Of a DNA stretch of 64,000 bases, positions 41,682 through 50,433 are shown piece after piece. Location of the stretch: contig CAMKSE010000014.1 of the NCBI GenBank assembly GCA_946415365.1, positions 46,231-110,230 on the forward strand, given 5' to 3'. The notes under the pieces are model-generated. The model did not search any database. It saw only the letters and a list, made by a program, of their open reading frames with translations, and was not told where the DNA came from. The translations under genes were made by a program, and so were the position numbers. Source of the DNA: an uncultured Prevotellaceae bacterium. Its GTDB lineage: Bacteria; Bacteroidota; Bacteroidia; Bacteroidales; Bacteroidaceae. The number at the start of each line of letters is the position of its first letter. The first letter of the stretch is position 1.

Positions 41682-42177
41682 AAGTGAAGAGTGAAGAGTG
41701 AAGAGTGAAGAATTTGCTACCGCTATTCCTCAGACTTCAATAATCACTCATTGTTCTAATTGATTATTTTTTTTAATTGTCTTTATTGATGAAATTAATA
41801 AGGCTATTACCTCATTACAATCATTTGCCAAACTTTCGAACCCATTATCATCCAAGAAATCTGTATCATGCAATAAGTTTAACCAGTTCATTGTTTCGTT
41901 TGCTTCCTTAAGAGCAATGTGAAGTTTTGAAGCGAAATCAGAAGCGCTTTGTGCAAATTCCGACTCGTGAACATTTGCAGAAATAGAAGTACCAGACCGT
42001 AAAATCTGCTTATAGATAGCTTGCAATTTCCAATCATTCTCTGTGAAATGAAGGAACATTTTCACTATCCTAACCGCAAAATTGTAACTCTTCGTATGAA
42101 GAGGTCCACCTTCTCTTCTATAGCACGTTATCATGGCGGTAGCAAATTATTCACTCTTCACTCTTCATTCTTCACTT
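41682..42177. mobile_element. Four-helix-bundle cassette bounded by 42-bp inverted repeats
   Basis: The left arm (41682-41723) and the right arm (42136-42177) are inverted copies over 42 bp with two mismatches, each made of GTGAAGA-type heptamers and ending TTTGCTACCGC. They enclose one gene (41748-42134). The left arm begins five bases after the argH start codon side, and the right arm ends within the stop codon of the SRPBCC gene. This looks like a minimal mobile unit without a transposase, although the arms also belong to a wider repeat family in the genome. Confidence 0.6.
41748..42134 (-). CDS. Four-helix-bundle protein (S23/IVP family)
   Basis: A 128-residue all-helical protein (NFAVRIVKMFLHFTENDWKL, LRSGTSISANVHESEFAQSA, ASKLHIALKEANETMNWLNL) of the 23S rRNA-intervening-sequence family, also found scattered between genes in Bacteroidetes. 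Relatives act as small DNA/RNA-binding accessory proteins, for example beside diversity-generating retroelements. No reverse transcriptase is nearby. The start codon is two bases from the right inverted repeat arm. Confidence 0.85.
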   Translation of the reverse strand: MITCYRREGGPLHTKSYNFAVRIVKMFLHFTENDWKLQAIYKQILRSGTSISANVHESEFAQSASDFASKLHIALKEANETMNWLNLLHDTDFLDDNGFESLANDCNEVIALLISSIKTIKKNNQLEQ

Positions 42178-42607
42178 AAGTATATTGTACTTGTGCCAGG
42201 GCGTCGGCGATCTTCTCCACAGCTTCCATCAGCGGCTTTTCTACCATGCCCTTGATAAACGGGTTCAGCTCAGCCTTCACCGTCACCTTCATCTTCGAGT
42301 TCTGCTCGTCGACGGGCAGAACCTGTATCCACACGTTGAAAGGCACAGGCGACTGAACTGTCTCGAACTTCACGCACTTCGGCTCCTCGCGGTCGCAAAT
42401 GCGCAGCTTCAACTCTCCCACAGGGGCGACGTTGATGGCCACCGTGTCCTCGTCAAACGTGAAGTCGTTGATTTTGTCCTCAGGTACACGATCCTTCACC
42501 TTGTCCAGGTTACGCAGGTCGCTGATATTACGATACACAGCCTCCTGTGGATAAGGAATCTGCTTTACACTACTCTCAAACTTTGATTCTCCTCCGAATA
42601 ATCCCAT
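42176..42607 (-). CDS. SRPBCC-family protein
   Basis: This 143-residue protein has the START/Bet v1-like fold: KQIPYPQEAVYRNISDLRNL at the N-terminus, beta strands (FTFDEDTVAINVAPVGELKL), and a long C-terminal helix (MVEKPLMEAVEKIADALAQV). It probably binds a lipid or other hydrophobic ligand in the cytoplasm. It lies downstream of pyrE in the same direction. The stop codon is part of the inverted repeat arm that bounds the four-helix-bundle cassette. Confidence 0.75.
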   Translation of the reverse strand: MGLFGGESKFESSVKQIPYPQEAVYRNISDLRNLDKVKDRVPEDKINDFTFDEDTVAINVAPVGELKLRICDREEPKCVKFETVQSPVPFNVWIQVLPVDEQNSKMKVTVKAELNPFIKGMVEKPLMEAVEKIADALAQVQYT

Positions 42608-42626
42608 AAATAATACATATTAACTG

Positions 42627-42707
42627 TTAAAAGACATAATAACAAACTAACAAATTATCCCCTGAGACATATACTCATCAATATGTTAGTATGTTACTCT
42701 GTCTTTA
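42627..42707. repeat. Palindromic intergenic repeat (same family as 40249-40331)
   Basis: AAGACATAATAACAAACTAA on the left faces TATGTTAGTATGTTACTCTG then TCTT on the right, imperfect inverted arms between pyrE and the SRPBCC gene. Confidence 0.5.
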
Positions 42708-42712
42708 AAATA

Positions 42713-43348
42713 TTACTCTGTCTGCATCCACGTTTCCGGGCTCTTGCGCCATTCGGCGAGCACAGCCTTGTCTTCTTCTTTGATATAACCCGTCTTGGCG
42801 GCCTCCTCGATGACGGCCTCATAGTTGCTCAATGTGATGAGCTTTACGCCAGCCTCCTCGAAAGCCTGCTCTGCCACAGGGAAACCATAGGTGAATGATG
42901 CCACCATACCGATGACCTCCACACCATAGTCGCGCAGGGCCTTGACAGCCTTCAGCGACGAGCCGCCGGTAGAGATCAGATCCTCGACGACAACCACCTT
43001 TGCGCCCTTCTTGATCTCACCTTCCACCTGGTTGCCCATGCCGTGATCCTTCGGCTTCGGACGGACATAGCTGTAGGGCAGTCCCAGTTGGTCTGCTACG
43101 AGTGCTCCCTGAGCGATGGCGCCTGTGGCTACGCCAGCAACAGCTTCTGCCTCAGGAAAATACTCCTGGATGGCATGACAAAGCTCCAGTTTCACGAACG
43201 AGCGGAGGCTGGGGAACGACAGCGTCTTGCGGTTGTCGGTATAGATGGGCGATTTCCAGCCCGAGGCCCAGGTAAACGGGTCGTTCGGCTGCAGCTTGAT
43301 GGCCTGAATATCCATCAGCTTTTTAGCAAATTGATTCTTGATATCCAT
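42713..43348 (-). CDS. pyrE: Orotate phosphoribosyltransferase
   Basis: A 211-residue type I PRTase: WASGWKSPIYTDNRKTLSFP at the N-terminus, the PRPP loop VVVVEDLISTGGSSLKA, and the flexible-loop region RPKPKDHGMGNQVEG with the catalytic Lys. It makes OMP from orotate and PRPP in pyrimidine synthesis. Promoter -7 CAAAGGTA at 43373-43380, about 25 bases before the start. Confidence 0.95.
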   Translation of the reverse strand: MDIKNQFAKKLMDIQAIKLQPNDPFTWASGWKSPIYTDNRKTLSFPSLRSFVKLELCHAIQEYFPEAEAVAGVATGAIAQGALVADQLGLPYSYVRPKPKDHGMGNQVEGEIKKGAKVVVVEDLISTGGSSLKAVKALRDYGVEVIGMVASFTYGFPVAEQAFEEAGVKLITLSNYEAVIEEAAKTGYIKEEDKAVLAEWRKSPETWMQTE

Positions 43349-43450
43349 ATCCCTTAATTAATTATGTGGGTGCAAAGGTACGACTTTTTATGGAGTTTAA
43401 GGAGTTATAGGGAGTTAAAGGGAGTTAAAGGACAATAGTTTAATAGTTTT

Positions 43451-44149
43451 TTAGCTTTTGGCGAAGCCGAGGGCGAGGACGCTGACTTTCACGTTGCCGG
43501 CCTTGCAGAGTTCCTTGGCACAGGCGATGACTGTGGCACCTGTGGTGACGACATCGTCGATGATTAGTAAATGCTTGCCACGAATGGCAGTTTCATCGGT
43601 CATTTCAAACACCTTTTCCACATTCTCGTTGCGCTCCCAACGACCCTTGTTGGTTTGACTCCCTTCAAAGACATTACGCCTAACCACGTTATTATATATA
43701 GGTAGGTTTGTAATCTCGCTGATGCCACAGGCAATCTCCTGACTTTGGTTGTAACCACGTTGCCGTTGGCGCTTCTTTGCCAATGGTATGGGCACAATTC
43801 CGTCGATTCCATCGAAAAAACCCGAGGGCTGTAGTTCTTTAGCCACAAGCCGTCCCATCACCTCTCCAATATCAGGACGATTCTTGTATTTCAGTTCGTA
43901 AAGGATATTAGCGGTCTCGGAATGGGCTTCATAATAAAAGAGGGCTGTTGCACGCTCAATTGGTATTTGGTGCCAGAATAACTTGGCCATCTCATTCTCG
44001 TAGGGGTCTTGTTGGAAGTGTGTCCGAGGCAGATGGAAGTTGCATTTGGAGCAGATAATCTCCTCGCTGACCGTTAACCGTTGACCACACACGACGCAGA
44101 GCCGAGGGGAGATCAGGTCAAGCACCCTGTGCCAAAAGGAAATAACCAT
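43451..44149 (-). CDS. comF: ComF-family phosphoribosyltransferase
   Basis: A 232-residue protein with an N-terminal zinc-finger-like part (PRLCVVCGQRLTVSEEIICS, KC) and a C-terminal PRTase domain with LLIIDDVVTTGATVIACAKE. ComF proteins are needed for DNA uptake in naturally competent bacteria; the enzymatic substrate is unclear. The YifB/ComM homologue in this window is another competence-type gene. Confidence 0.88.
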   Translation of the reverse strand: MVISFWHRVLDLISPRLCVVCGQRLTVSEEIICSKCNFHLPRTHFQQDPYENEMAKLFWHQIPIERATALFYYEAHSETANILYELKYKNRPDIGEVMGRLVAKELQPSGFFDGIDGIVPIPLAKKRQRQRGYNQSQEIACGISEITNLPIYNNVVRRNVFEGSQTNKGRWERNENVEKVFEMTDETAIRGKHLLIIDDVVTTGATVIACAKELCKAGNVKVSVLALGFAKS

Positions 44150-44172
44150 GGGGATTTACGATTTACGATTTA

Positions 44173-44673
44173 TTACTCAGAGTCTTCAGAATACTCAGAA
44201 AACTCAGATTCATCGTCGACATCGAGGCATTGACGGATGATGTCGAAGGTGAAGCCGCGACTGAGGGCAAAGCGTACGAGCTTCTGGTTCAGTTCATAGT
44301 CGTTAGCGGCCTTGATGCTCTTCCGCTTCTGTTTCAGCAGCGGACGGAGCACATCAAGATACTCTTTTTCATCGATTTCATCGAGAACCCGTTGCTGGAT
44401 ATCCGTGTCGATATGTTTCATCCAGAGAGCCTGCTGTACCTTACGACGTCCCCATTTGTTGTAGCGGATCTTGTCCTTAACGAAGGCACGGGTATAGCGC
44501 TCATCATCGATGTATCGTTCTTTTACCAGACGTGCGATGATGCGGTTTTGTACCGTTTCATCGAGTTCCCAGCGTCTCATCTTGTCGCGCATCTCCTGTT
44601 GGCAATGCTCTGCTTGAGCACAAAGGGCTGCCAGTTGGAGATAGGCTTCTTGTTCCGTCATTTCTTTTTTCAT
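44173..44673 (-). CDS. recX: RecX-like regulatory protein
   Basis: A 166-residue three-helix-repeat protein: AYLQLAALCAQAEHCQQEMR, LVKERYIDDERYTRAFVKDK (the DDxxYA-like RecX motif), NKWGRRKVQQALWMKHIDTD. RecX modulates RecA filaments. It overlaps the prmC stop side by four bases, so it is read from the same transcript. Confidence 0.85.
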   Translation of the reverse strand: MKKEMTEQEAYLQLAALCAQAEHCQQEMRDKMRRWELDETVQNRIIARLVKERYIDDERYTRAFVKDKIRYNKWGRRKVQQALWMKHIDTDIQQRVLDEIDEKEYLDVLRPLLKQKRKSIKAANDYELNQKLVRFALSRGFTFDIIRQCLDVDDESEFSEYSEDSE

Positions 44674-45533
44674 ATCTTCATAGTTTTAAGGAATCTTCTT
44701 TTACCAAACTGGTCGCAACGGATCTCCGTATCGATGAAACCGATATTCTCGAGATATTTGCTGACCTCCTCTGCCGTCAGGGGATTGAGTTCGAAATAGA
44801 GCCGTCCGCCAGATCTTAGGTGCTCTGAAGCATAGTTGCCAATGCGCTTGTAGAATAAAGCAGGATCTTCATCTGGCCCGAAGAGGGCTTCATGAGGCTC
44901 ATAGTCGAGCACGTTTTTCGTCATACCAGTGGCCTCGCCGCTACAGATATAGGGAGGGTTACTCACGATGATGTTCCACTTGGGAAGTGAAGAGTGAAGA
45001 GTGAAGAGTGAAGAATCGAGAGCGTCACGATGCTCGAAGATGATGGTGGCACCAAGGGAATTGGCGTTTTCTTGTGCGATGCGGAGGGCATCGTCGGAGA
45101 TGTCCCAGGCTGTTACCTCAGCCTCTGGCATCTCTAATGCCAATGTGATGGCTATGCATCCGCTACCTGTTCCGATATCCAGAATGGTGAAGTGTCCTGA
45201 CGCCTGACTCCTGACTTCAGTCTCTTGAGTTATCCAACGACATAGTTCTGCTGTCTCAGGCCTTGGGATGAGCACACCTGGGGCTACATGAAATTGTCGT
45301 CCACAAAAATCGGTTACTCCTAATATGTATTGTACTGGCTCTCCTTTTTCCAGTCTAAGTATGGTTTTTTCCAGTTCCGTTTGGTCGTTTGCGGATAATT
45401 GTGTAACTTTGCCGCAGAGAATATCTGCCCAGGAAAGGCCGAAGCGAACGTCCAACACCCAGCGGACGATGGCTTTCGCCTCGCCAGCATCGTAGATGTG
45501 AGTCAGTCTGTGCCAGAGTTCTTCGTATGACAT
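44670..45533 (-). CDS. prmC: Peptide-chain-release-factor glutamine methyltransferase
   Basis: A 287-residue SAM methyltransferase with an N-terminal helical domain, VLIPRPETAELCRWI, ILDIGTGSGCIAITLALEMP (SAM-binding), and the catalytic NPPY motif (IIVSNPPYICSGEA). It methylates the GGQ Gln of release factors. ATG 45533 is chosen; a longer frame upstream reads repeat-derived residues. Residues encoded by 44985-45016 (LDSSLFTLHSSLPK) come from a dispersed GTGAAGA repeat inserted in frame between two strands. Divergent from ribD. Confidence 0.93.
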   Translation of the reverse strand: MSYEELWHRLTHIYDAGEAKAIVRWVLDVRFGLSWADILCGKVTQLSANDQTELEKTILRLEKGEPVQYILGVTDFCGRQFHVAPGVLIPRPETAELCRWITQETEVRSQASGHFTILDIGTGSGCIAITLALEMPEAEVTAWDISDDALRIAQENANSLGATIIFEHRDALDSSLFTLHSSLPKWNIIVSNPPYICSGEATGMTKNVLDYEPHEALFGPDEDPALFYKRIGNYASEHLRSGGRLYFELNPLTAEEVSKYLENIGFIDTEIRCDQFGKRRFLKTMKI

Positions 45534-45590
45534 AACGGGGACAAAATTAATAATAATAATTGAGAATTGAAAATTGAAAATTGAAAATTT

Positions 45591-46547
45591 ATGAGTGACG
45601 ACGAAAAATACATGCATCGCTGTATTCAGTTGGCCCGTAACGGACGACAGAATGCGAAGCCTAACCCGATGGTTGGGGCAGTAATAGTGAGTGCTGACGG
45701 ACGAATTATCGGTGAGGGATACCATGTGCGCTGTGGCGAGGGCCATGCCGAGGTGAATGCCTTTGCATCCGTTCGGTCTGAAGACGAGGCTTTACTACCT
45801 GGATCAACGATATATGTCTCGTTGGAGCCTTGTTCCCACTATGGTAAGACACCACCTTGTGCCGACCTTATTATAAAGAAAGGTGTACGGCGTGTGGTTG
45901 TAGGTTGCATCGATGAATTCGCTGAAGTTCAAGGGCGAGGCATTAGAAAACTTCGTGAGGCTGGCATTGAGGTCGAGGTGGGTGTGCTGGAGAAGGAATG
46001 TAAGCATCTGAATCGCCGATTCTTCACATTCCATCGGGAAAAACGACCTTTTATTATTCTGAAATGGGCCCAGACGGCCAATGGATTCCTTGACGATCAT
46101 TTCAAGCCGATACAAATCTCTAGTGACTTTACGAAGATGCTCTCCCATAAACTCCGTGCCGAAGAAGATGCGATTCTCGTGGGACGAGTCACCAATGAGC
46201 GTGAGCATCCACAACTGACGGTCCGTGACTGGAAAGGACAGAATCCCAAACGACTCGTCATTGACCATTCACACCCTCTGAACCTGGATAGTCTTCATGC
46301 ACACAATATCCAGTCGCTTATCGTTGAGGGTGGTGCCAAGACACTTCAGTCGTTTATGGAAAAAGGTCTTTGGGATGAGTTGCGGATAGAGACCAACCTC
46401 TCGATAACCGTCACCGACGGCACCCGCGCTCCGCAGGTTCCTGCCGATTCCATCGTTATCGGGTGTCATGTCTATGGTAATAATCAGATTATTATTTACG
46501 GCCGAAATCAGCAGGAACTTCACCCCACTTCTGAGTCTCCCACTTAA
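45591..46547 (+). CDS. ribD: Riboflavin biosynthesis deaminase/reductase
   Basis: A 318-residue bifunctional protein. The deaminase domain has the zinc site HAEVNAFASV and PCSHYGKTPPC; the reductase domain contains KWAQTANGFLDD and IVEGGAKTLQSFMEKGLWDE. It converts the pyrimidine intermediate after GTP cyclohydrolase II. Somewhat short at the reductase end but with both sites present. Its 3' end overlaps the RNase H gene on the other strand by 56 bases. Confidence 0.93.
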   Translation: MSDDEKYMHRCIQLARNGRQNAKPNPMVGAVIVSADGRIIGEGYHVRCGEGHAEVNAFASVRSEDEALLPGSTIYVSLEPCSHYGKTPPCADLIIKKGVRRVVVGCIDEFAEVQGRGIRKLREAGIEVEVGVLEKECKHLNRRFFTFHREKRPFIILKWAQTANGFLDDHFKPIQISSDFTKMLSHKLRAEEDAILVGRVTNEREHPQLTVRDWKGQNPKRLVIDHSHPLNLDSLHAHNIQSLIVEGGAKTLQSFMEKGLWDELRIETNLSITVTDGTRAPQVPADSIVIGCHVYGNNQIIIYGRNQQELHPTSESPT

Positions 46548-46956
46548 TGATAGGATTGCGGAAGTTGTGAGTCTGGAGCCAATTCTCGGCACGGGCAATA
46601 ATCTGAAAGAGTTGTTCTGTCTGGGGCGTACGCTCGAGTTTTGTCTTACACTTGCGTTTGGTAACCCATAAGATGGCGTTGTAGGAGTCAGAATAGATGG
46701 TTTTCGTGTGTAGACCCTGATTCCAGCAGAGGGCGAGGGCGTGGACAATGGCGAGGAACTCTCCGATATTGTTCGTGCCGTGTACAGGCCCGTAGTGGAA
46801 TACGCGATACCCCGTTTGGAGGTCTATCGCCTGATATTCCATCGGTCCCGGGTTACCTGAACAGGCAGCATCTACCGCCCAAGCATCGGCCCGTACCTCC
46901 ATTGGAAGAGGAAGTACGGTGTCGTTGCGATAGTCGGGAGGATTCTGTTGGGACAT
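46492..46956 (-). CDS. RNase H-like protein
   Basis: A 154-residue RNase HI fold: AWAVDAACSGNPGPMEYQAI (first acidic residue), NNIGEFLAIVHALALCW (Glu), TIYSDSYNAILW (Asp). All three core acidic residues are present, so nuclease activity is plausible. ATG 46956 is preferred because the longer frame reads into a dispersed ACAACT repeat. Convergent with ribD. Confidence 0.85.
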   Translation of the reverse strand: MSQQNPPDYRNDTVLPLPMEVRADAWAVDAACSGNPGPMEYQAIDLQTGYRVFHYGPVHGTNNIGEFLAIVHALALCWNQGLHTKTIYSDSYNAILWVTKRKCKTKLERTPQTEQLFQIIARAENWLQTHNFRNPIIKWETQKWGEVPADFGRK

Positions 46957-46976
46957 TAATACAACTATTTTTATTA

Positions 46977-47053
46977 ACGACAACATTGACAACTCGGACA
47001 ACTTTTTAACTCGGCTAAGGCCGAAATGTTGTTTTAGTTGTCCAAGTTGTCGT
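46977..47053. repeat. ACGACAAC palindromic repeat, copy 1
   Basis: ACGACAACATTGACAACTCG then GACAAC on the left faces GTTGTTTTAGTTGTCCAAGT then TGTCGT on the right, with a central GGCTAAGGCC. The same design recurs at 53889-53991 and 54665-54756. Confidence 0.7.
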
Positions 47054-47057
47054 TATA

Positions 47058-48863
47058 TCACATGCGTTCAGGAACTTCGATGCCGAGAAGACCCATGCCG
47101 TTTTTGATGATCTTGGCGACGTTTTTGGCGATGACCAGACGGATGGCTTTCTTCTGCTCATCGGGCTCATTGAGAATAGAGTAGTCGTGATAGAACTGAT
47201 TGAATACTTTCGTCAGTTCGTAGCAGTAATTGGCGATGCCAGAGGGAGAGTAGTCCTTGCCAGCCTGCTCTACGGCTGCGCCAAACTCATTCATCTTCTG
47301 GATGAGCTCGACCTCCTTCTCGTTGAGACTAGTCGTACTAGTTGGACTAGTTGTACTAGTTAGACTAGTTTGACTAGAAAGTCCTTCCGCCTTGCGGAGA
47401 ATCGAACGGATGCGGGCGTAGGTATATTGGATGAAGGGGCCTGTGTTGCCGTTGAAATCGATACTTTCCTCAGGATTGAAGAGCATATTCTTACGGGCGT
47501 CGACCTTCAGAATGAAGTACTTCAGCGCACCCATACCCACGATACGGGCAATCTCGCGACGCTCTTCCTCAGTCATATCATCGAATTTGCCCAGTTCCAT
47601 CGAGGTCTTGTAGGCATCTTCCACCATCAGTTCCATCAGGTCGTCAGCGTCAACAACCGTTCCCTCACGGCTTTTCATCTTACCATTAGGCAGTTCCACC
47701 ATACCGTAGGAGAAGTGTGTCAGTTCCTTACCCCACTTGAAGCCGAGGCGGTCGAGCAGAATACTGAGAACCTGGAAGTGATAATTCTGCTCGTTACCCA
47801 CCACGTAGATCATCTTGTCGATGGGATAATCCTGGAAACGCATCTCTGCCGTACCGATGTCTTGTGTCATATAAACGCTGGTGCCATCAGAACGCAGCAG
47901 CAGTTTCTTGTCAAGGCCTTCGTTGGTAAGGTCTGCCCAGACGGAGTTGTCCTCGTGACGTTCAAAGAGTCCTTTGGCGAGGCCTTCCTCAACCTTGGCC
48001 TTACCCTTGAGGTAGGTTTGCGACTCGTAGTAAATCTTATCGAATGAAACCCCCATTTTCTTGTAGGTCTCGTCGAAGCCGGCATATACCCAGTTGTTCA
48101 TCTTTTCCCAGAGGGCACGCACCTCGGGGTCTTCCTGTTCCCATTTCACCAACATCTCGTGAGCCTCCTTGATGAGCGGAGCCTCCTGCTTGGCCTTCTC
48201 CTCATCCATACCCTGAGCCACGAGTTCCTTGATTTCCTCGCGGTAGTGCTTGTCGAAAGCCACGTAGTAGTCGCCAATAAGATGGTCGCCCTTTTTGCCG
48301 CTTGACTCAGGTGTTTCACCATTGCCCCATTTCAACCAGGCAAGCATAGACTTACAGATGTGGATACCGCGATCATTCACAATGTTGGTCTTCACCACCT
48401 TGTTGCCGTTGGCAGCCATAATCTGAGCCAGTGACCAGCCTAACAAGTTGTTGCGTACATGACCGAGATGGAGGGGCTTGTTCGTATTGGGGGAAGAATA
48501 TTCAATCATCACAAGGGGTGAGTCGTCTGTAGCCTGCTTCATGCCGAAGGTTTCATCCTGATCGATGGTCTCCAACAACTTCAGCCAGGCACCGTCGCCC
48601 ACACTGAGGTTTAGAAAACCTTTCACCACGTTGAACTTCTCCACAGCAACACAATTTGCCTGCAGGTATTCGCCAATCTCCTGGGCTGTCTGCTCAGGAC
48701 TCTTTTTGGCTGCTTTAACAAAGGGGAAAACGACTAATGTCAGGTTACCCTCAAACTCACTTCTCGTCTTCTGCAACTGCACCATCTTTTCTGTAGCATC
48801 CATACCGTAAAGAGCCTTTACGGCCTCCTGTGCAGCCTTGCTGATCAATGCTTCTATATTCAT
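47058..48863 (-). CDS. argS: Arginyl-tRNA synthetase
   Basis: A 601-residue class I aminoacyl-tRNA synthetase: EYSSPNTNKPLHLGHVRNNL (HIGH motif as HLGH), a long catalytic domain, KMSKS-like MKSREGTVVDADDLME, and the C-terminal anticodon domain. Near residue 503 there is a low-complexity insert SSQTSLTSTTSPTSTTSL encoded by tandem ACTAGT units (about 47330-47382). ATG 48863 is chosen, with promoter -7 CAAAGGTA at 48882-48889. The enzyme is essential, so the insert must be tolerated. Confidence 0.95.
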   Translation of the reverse strand: MNIEALISKAAQEAVKALYGMDATEKMVQLQKTRSEFEGNLTLVVFPFVKAAKKSPEQTAQEIGEYLQANCVAVEKFNVVKGFLNLSVGDGAWLKLLETIDQDETFGMKQATDDSPLVMIEYSSPNTNKPLHLGHVRNNLLGWSLAQIMAANGNKVVKTNIVNDRGIHICKSMLAWLKWGNGETPESSGKKGDHLIGDYYVAFDKHYREEIKELVAQGMDEEKAKQEAPLIKEAHEMLVKWEQEDPEVRALWEKMNNWVYAGFDETYKKMGVSFDKIYYESQTYLKGKAKVEEGLAKGLFERHEDNSVWADLTNEGLDKKLLLRSDGTSVYMTQDIGTAEMRFQDYPIDKMIYVVGNEQNYHFQVLSILLDRLGFKWGKELTHFSYGMVELPNGKMKSREGTVVDADDLMELMVEDAYKTSMELGKFDDMTEEERREIARIVGMGALKYFILKVDARKNMLFNPEESIDFNGNTGPFIQYTYARIRSILRKAEGLSSQTSLTSTTSPTSTTSLNEKEVELIQKMNEFGAAVEQAGKDYSPSGIANYCYELTKVFNQFYHDYSILNEPDEQKKAIRLVIAKNVAKIIKNGMGLLGIEVPERM

Positions 48864-48949
48864 ATCTTTGAAATTTGGGTGCAAAGGTACGAATAATAAT
48901 GCATAATTCACAATGCATTATGCATAAATTTTCGGCAGGAGCCTATTTT

Positions 48950-50356
48950 TCACTTTTCACTCTTCACTTTTGTCATCCAAAGCCCAACGAATGTGAGCAT
49001 GCCGTTAAGCATCAGCAGTTCGTAGCCGAAATGATAGTTCCAAAGTTGCTGAGTAAGGACGTCGAAGGCGTAGCAGAGGATTGGTGAGGCAATACAGATG
49101 TATGGCACGAGGCGGTCATTGGGCTGTCGGTGGGTCAGCAGTCCAAAGGTGAAGAGACCTAACAGAGGACCGTAGGTGTAGGATGCAAGGATATATACGG
49201 CATCGATGAGTGATGTGGAGTTGATAGCCCTGAACAGCAGGATGAACAAGATGAAAATGAAGCACATCACCAGATGCATTCGTTTGCGCAGTTGTTCATT
49301 GTCCGGCTGGCGGCGGATGTCGATGCAGAAACAGGTGGTCAGCGATGTCAAGGCGGAGTCGGCACTGGAAAACGAGGCTGCTACGATGCCGATTGTCAGG
49401 AGAATCTGGGGCAAAACTGAGGCCTGCACAAAGTTGGGCAGCAGTAGGTCACCTTTCAGCCCCGAGGTGTCTCCTGCCAACAGCGCCAACAGAATGCCCA
49501 ACGACAGAAACAGCAGATTGGCTGGTACAAATGCGAAACTGTAAGTACACATATCCTTCTGGGCATCCTTCAGGGTTTTACATGTGAGATTCTTCTGCAT
49601 CATGTCCTGGTCAAGTCCAGTCATGACGATGGCAATGAAGGCACCACTCAGGAACTGTTTCCAAAAGTTGTGCGGCGACACCCAATCATCAAATACGAAG
49701 ATACGGCTCATCGGACTGTCTGTAATAACTTTGACAGCCTCGCCAACAGAGAGATGCATCTGGTTGATGGCTTCCAAGAGAATCAGTACCAATGCCGTAA
49801 AGAGACAGAGGGTCTGAAAAGTGTCGGTGAACACCAACGTACCGATGCCTCCGCGACGGGTATAGAGCCAGATGAGCAGCACCATTCCCATGACGTTCAC
49901 GGTGAATGGGATGCCTGATGGATCAAACACGAATTGCTGCAAGATGATACATACCACATAAAACCTGACACTCGCACCCACCATCTTTGAAAGCAAGAAG
50001 AACCAGGCGCCAGTCTGATAGGAACGATTGCCTAATCGCTGACCTAAATAAGTGTAGATGCTCGTCAGTTGGAGGTGGTAATAAAGCGGCAGCAATACAA
50101 AGGCAATCACGGCATAACCCGCAATAAAGCCCAGACACATCTGCAAGTAGGTCATCTGCGATGTGAGCACCATGCCAGGGACGCTGATGAAGGTGACACC
50201 TGAGATGCTGGCACCGACCATGCCGAAAGCCACCATATACCAAGGTGCCCTCTTGCGGGCTCGGTAGAACGTGTCGTTGTTGGCCTTGCGACTGGTGAGC
50301 CTGCTGATGCCCAGCAGTACAACAAAGTAGGCGAGTATGGTCAGGAGTATCGTCAT
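48950..50356 (-). CDS. Sodium:solute symporter (SSS family)
   Basis: A 468-residue protein with about 12-13 membrane spans, the LeuT-like SSS fold: VAFGMVGASISGVTFISVPG, FVQASVLPQILLTIGIVAAS, and SSADSALTSLTTCFCIDIRR (the sodium-solute symporter signature region). Substrate unknown; related Bacteroidetes proteins are annotated for sugar or sialic acid uptake. The last codons (VKSEK) fall in a GTGAAGA-type repeat. ATG 50356 preferred. Confidence 0.85.
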   Translation of the reverse strand: MTILLTILAYFVVLLGISRLTSRKANNDTFYRARKRAPWYMVAFGMVGASISGVTFISVPGMVLTSQMTYLQMCLGFIAGYAVIAFVLLPLYYHLQLTSIYTYLGQRLGNRSYQTGAWFFLLSKMVGASVRFYVVCIILQQFVFDPSGIPFTVNVMGMVLLIWLYTRRGGIGTLVFTDTFQTLCLFTALVLILLEAINQMHLSVGEAVKVITDSPMSRIFVFDDWVSPHNFWKQFLSGAFIAIVMTGLDQDMMQKNLTCKTLKDAQKDMCTYSFAFVPANLLFLSLGILLALLAGDTSGLKGDLLLPNFVQASVLPQILLTIGIVAASFSSADSALTSLTTCFCIDIRRQPDNEQLRKRMHLVMCFIFILFILLFRAINSTSLIDAVYILASYTYGPLLGLFTFGLLTHRQPNDRLVPYICIASPILCYAFDVLTQQLWNYHFGYELLMLNGMLTFVGLWMTKVKSEK

Positions 50357-50433
50357 AATTGGCTGCAAAATTAAATAAAATCTGTGTAAACCGTGTCAAT
50401 CTGTGGCAAAAAATGTTTAACTTTGCAGACGAA

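Noticed and set aside
41748..42134. Four-helix-bundle protein as part of a diversity-generating retroelement
   Set aside because: No reverse transcriptase and no template/variable repeat pair nearby.
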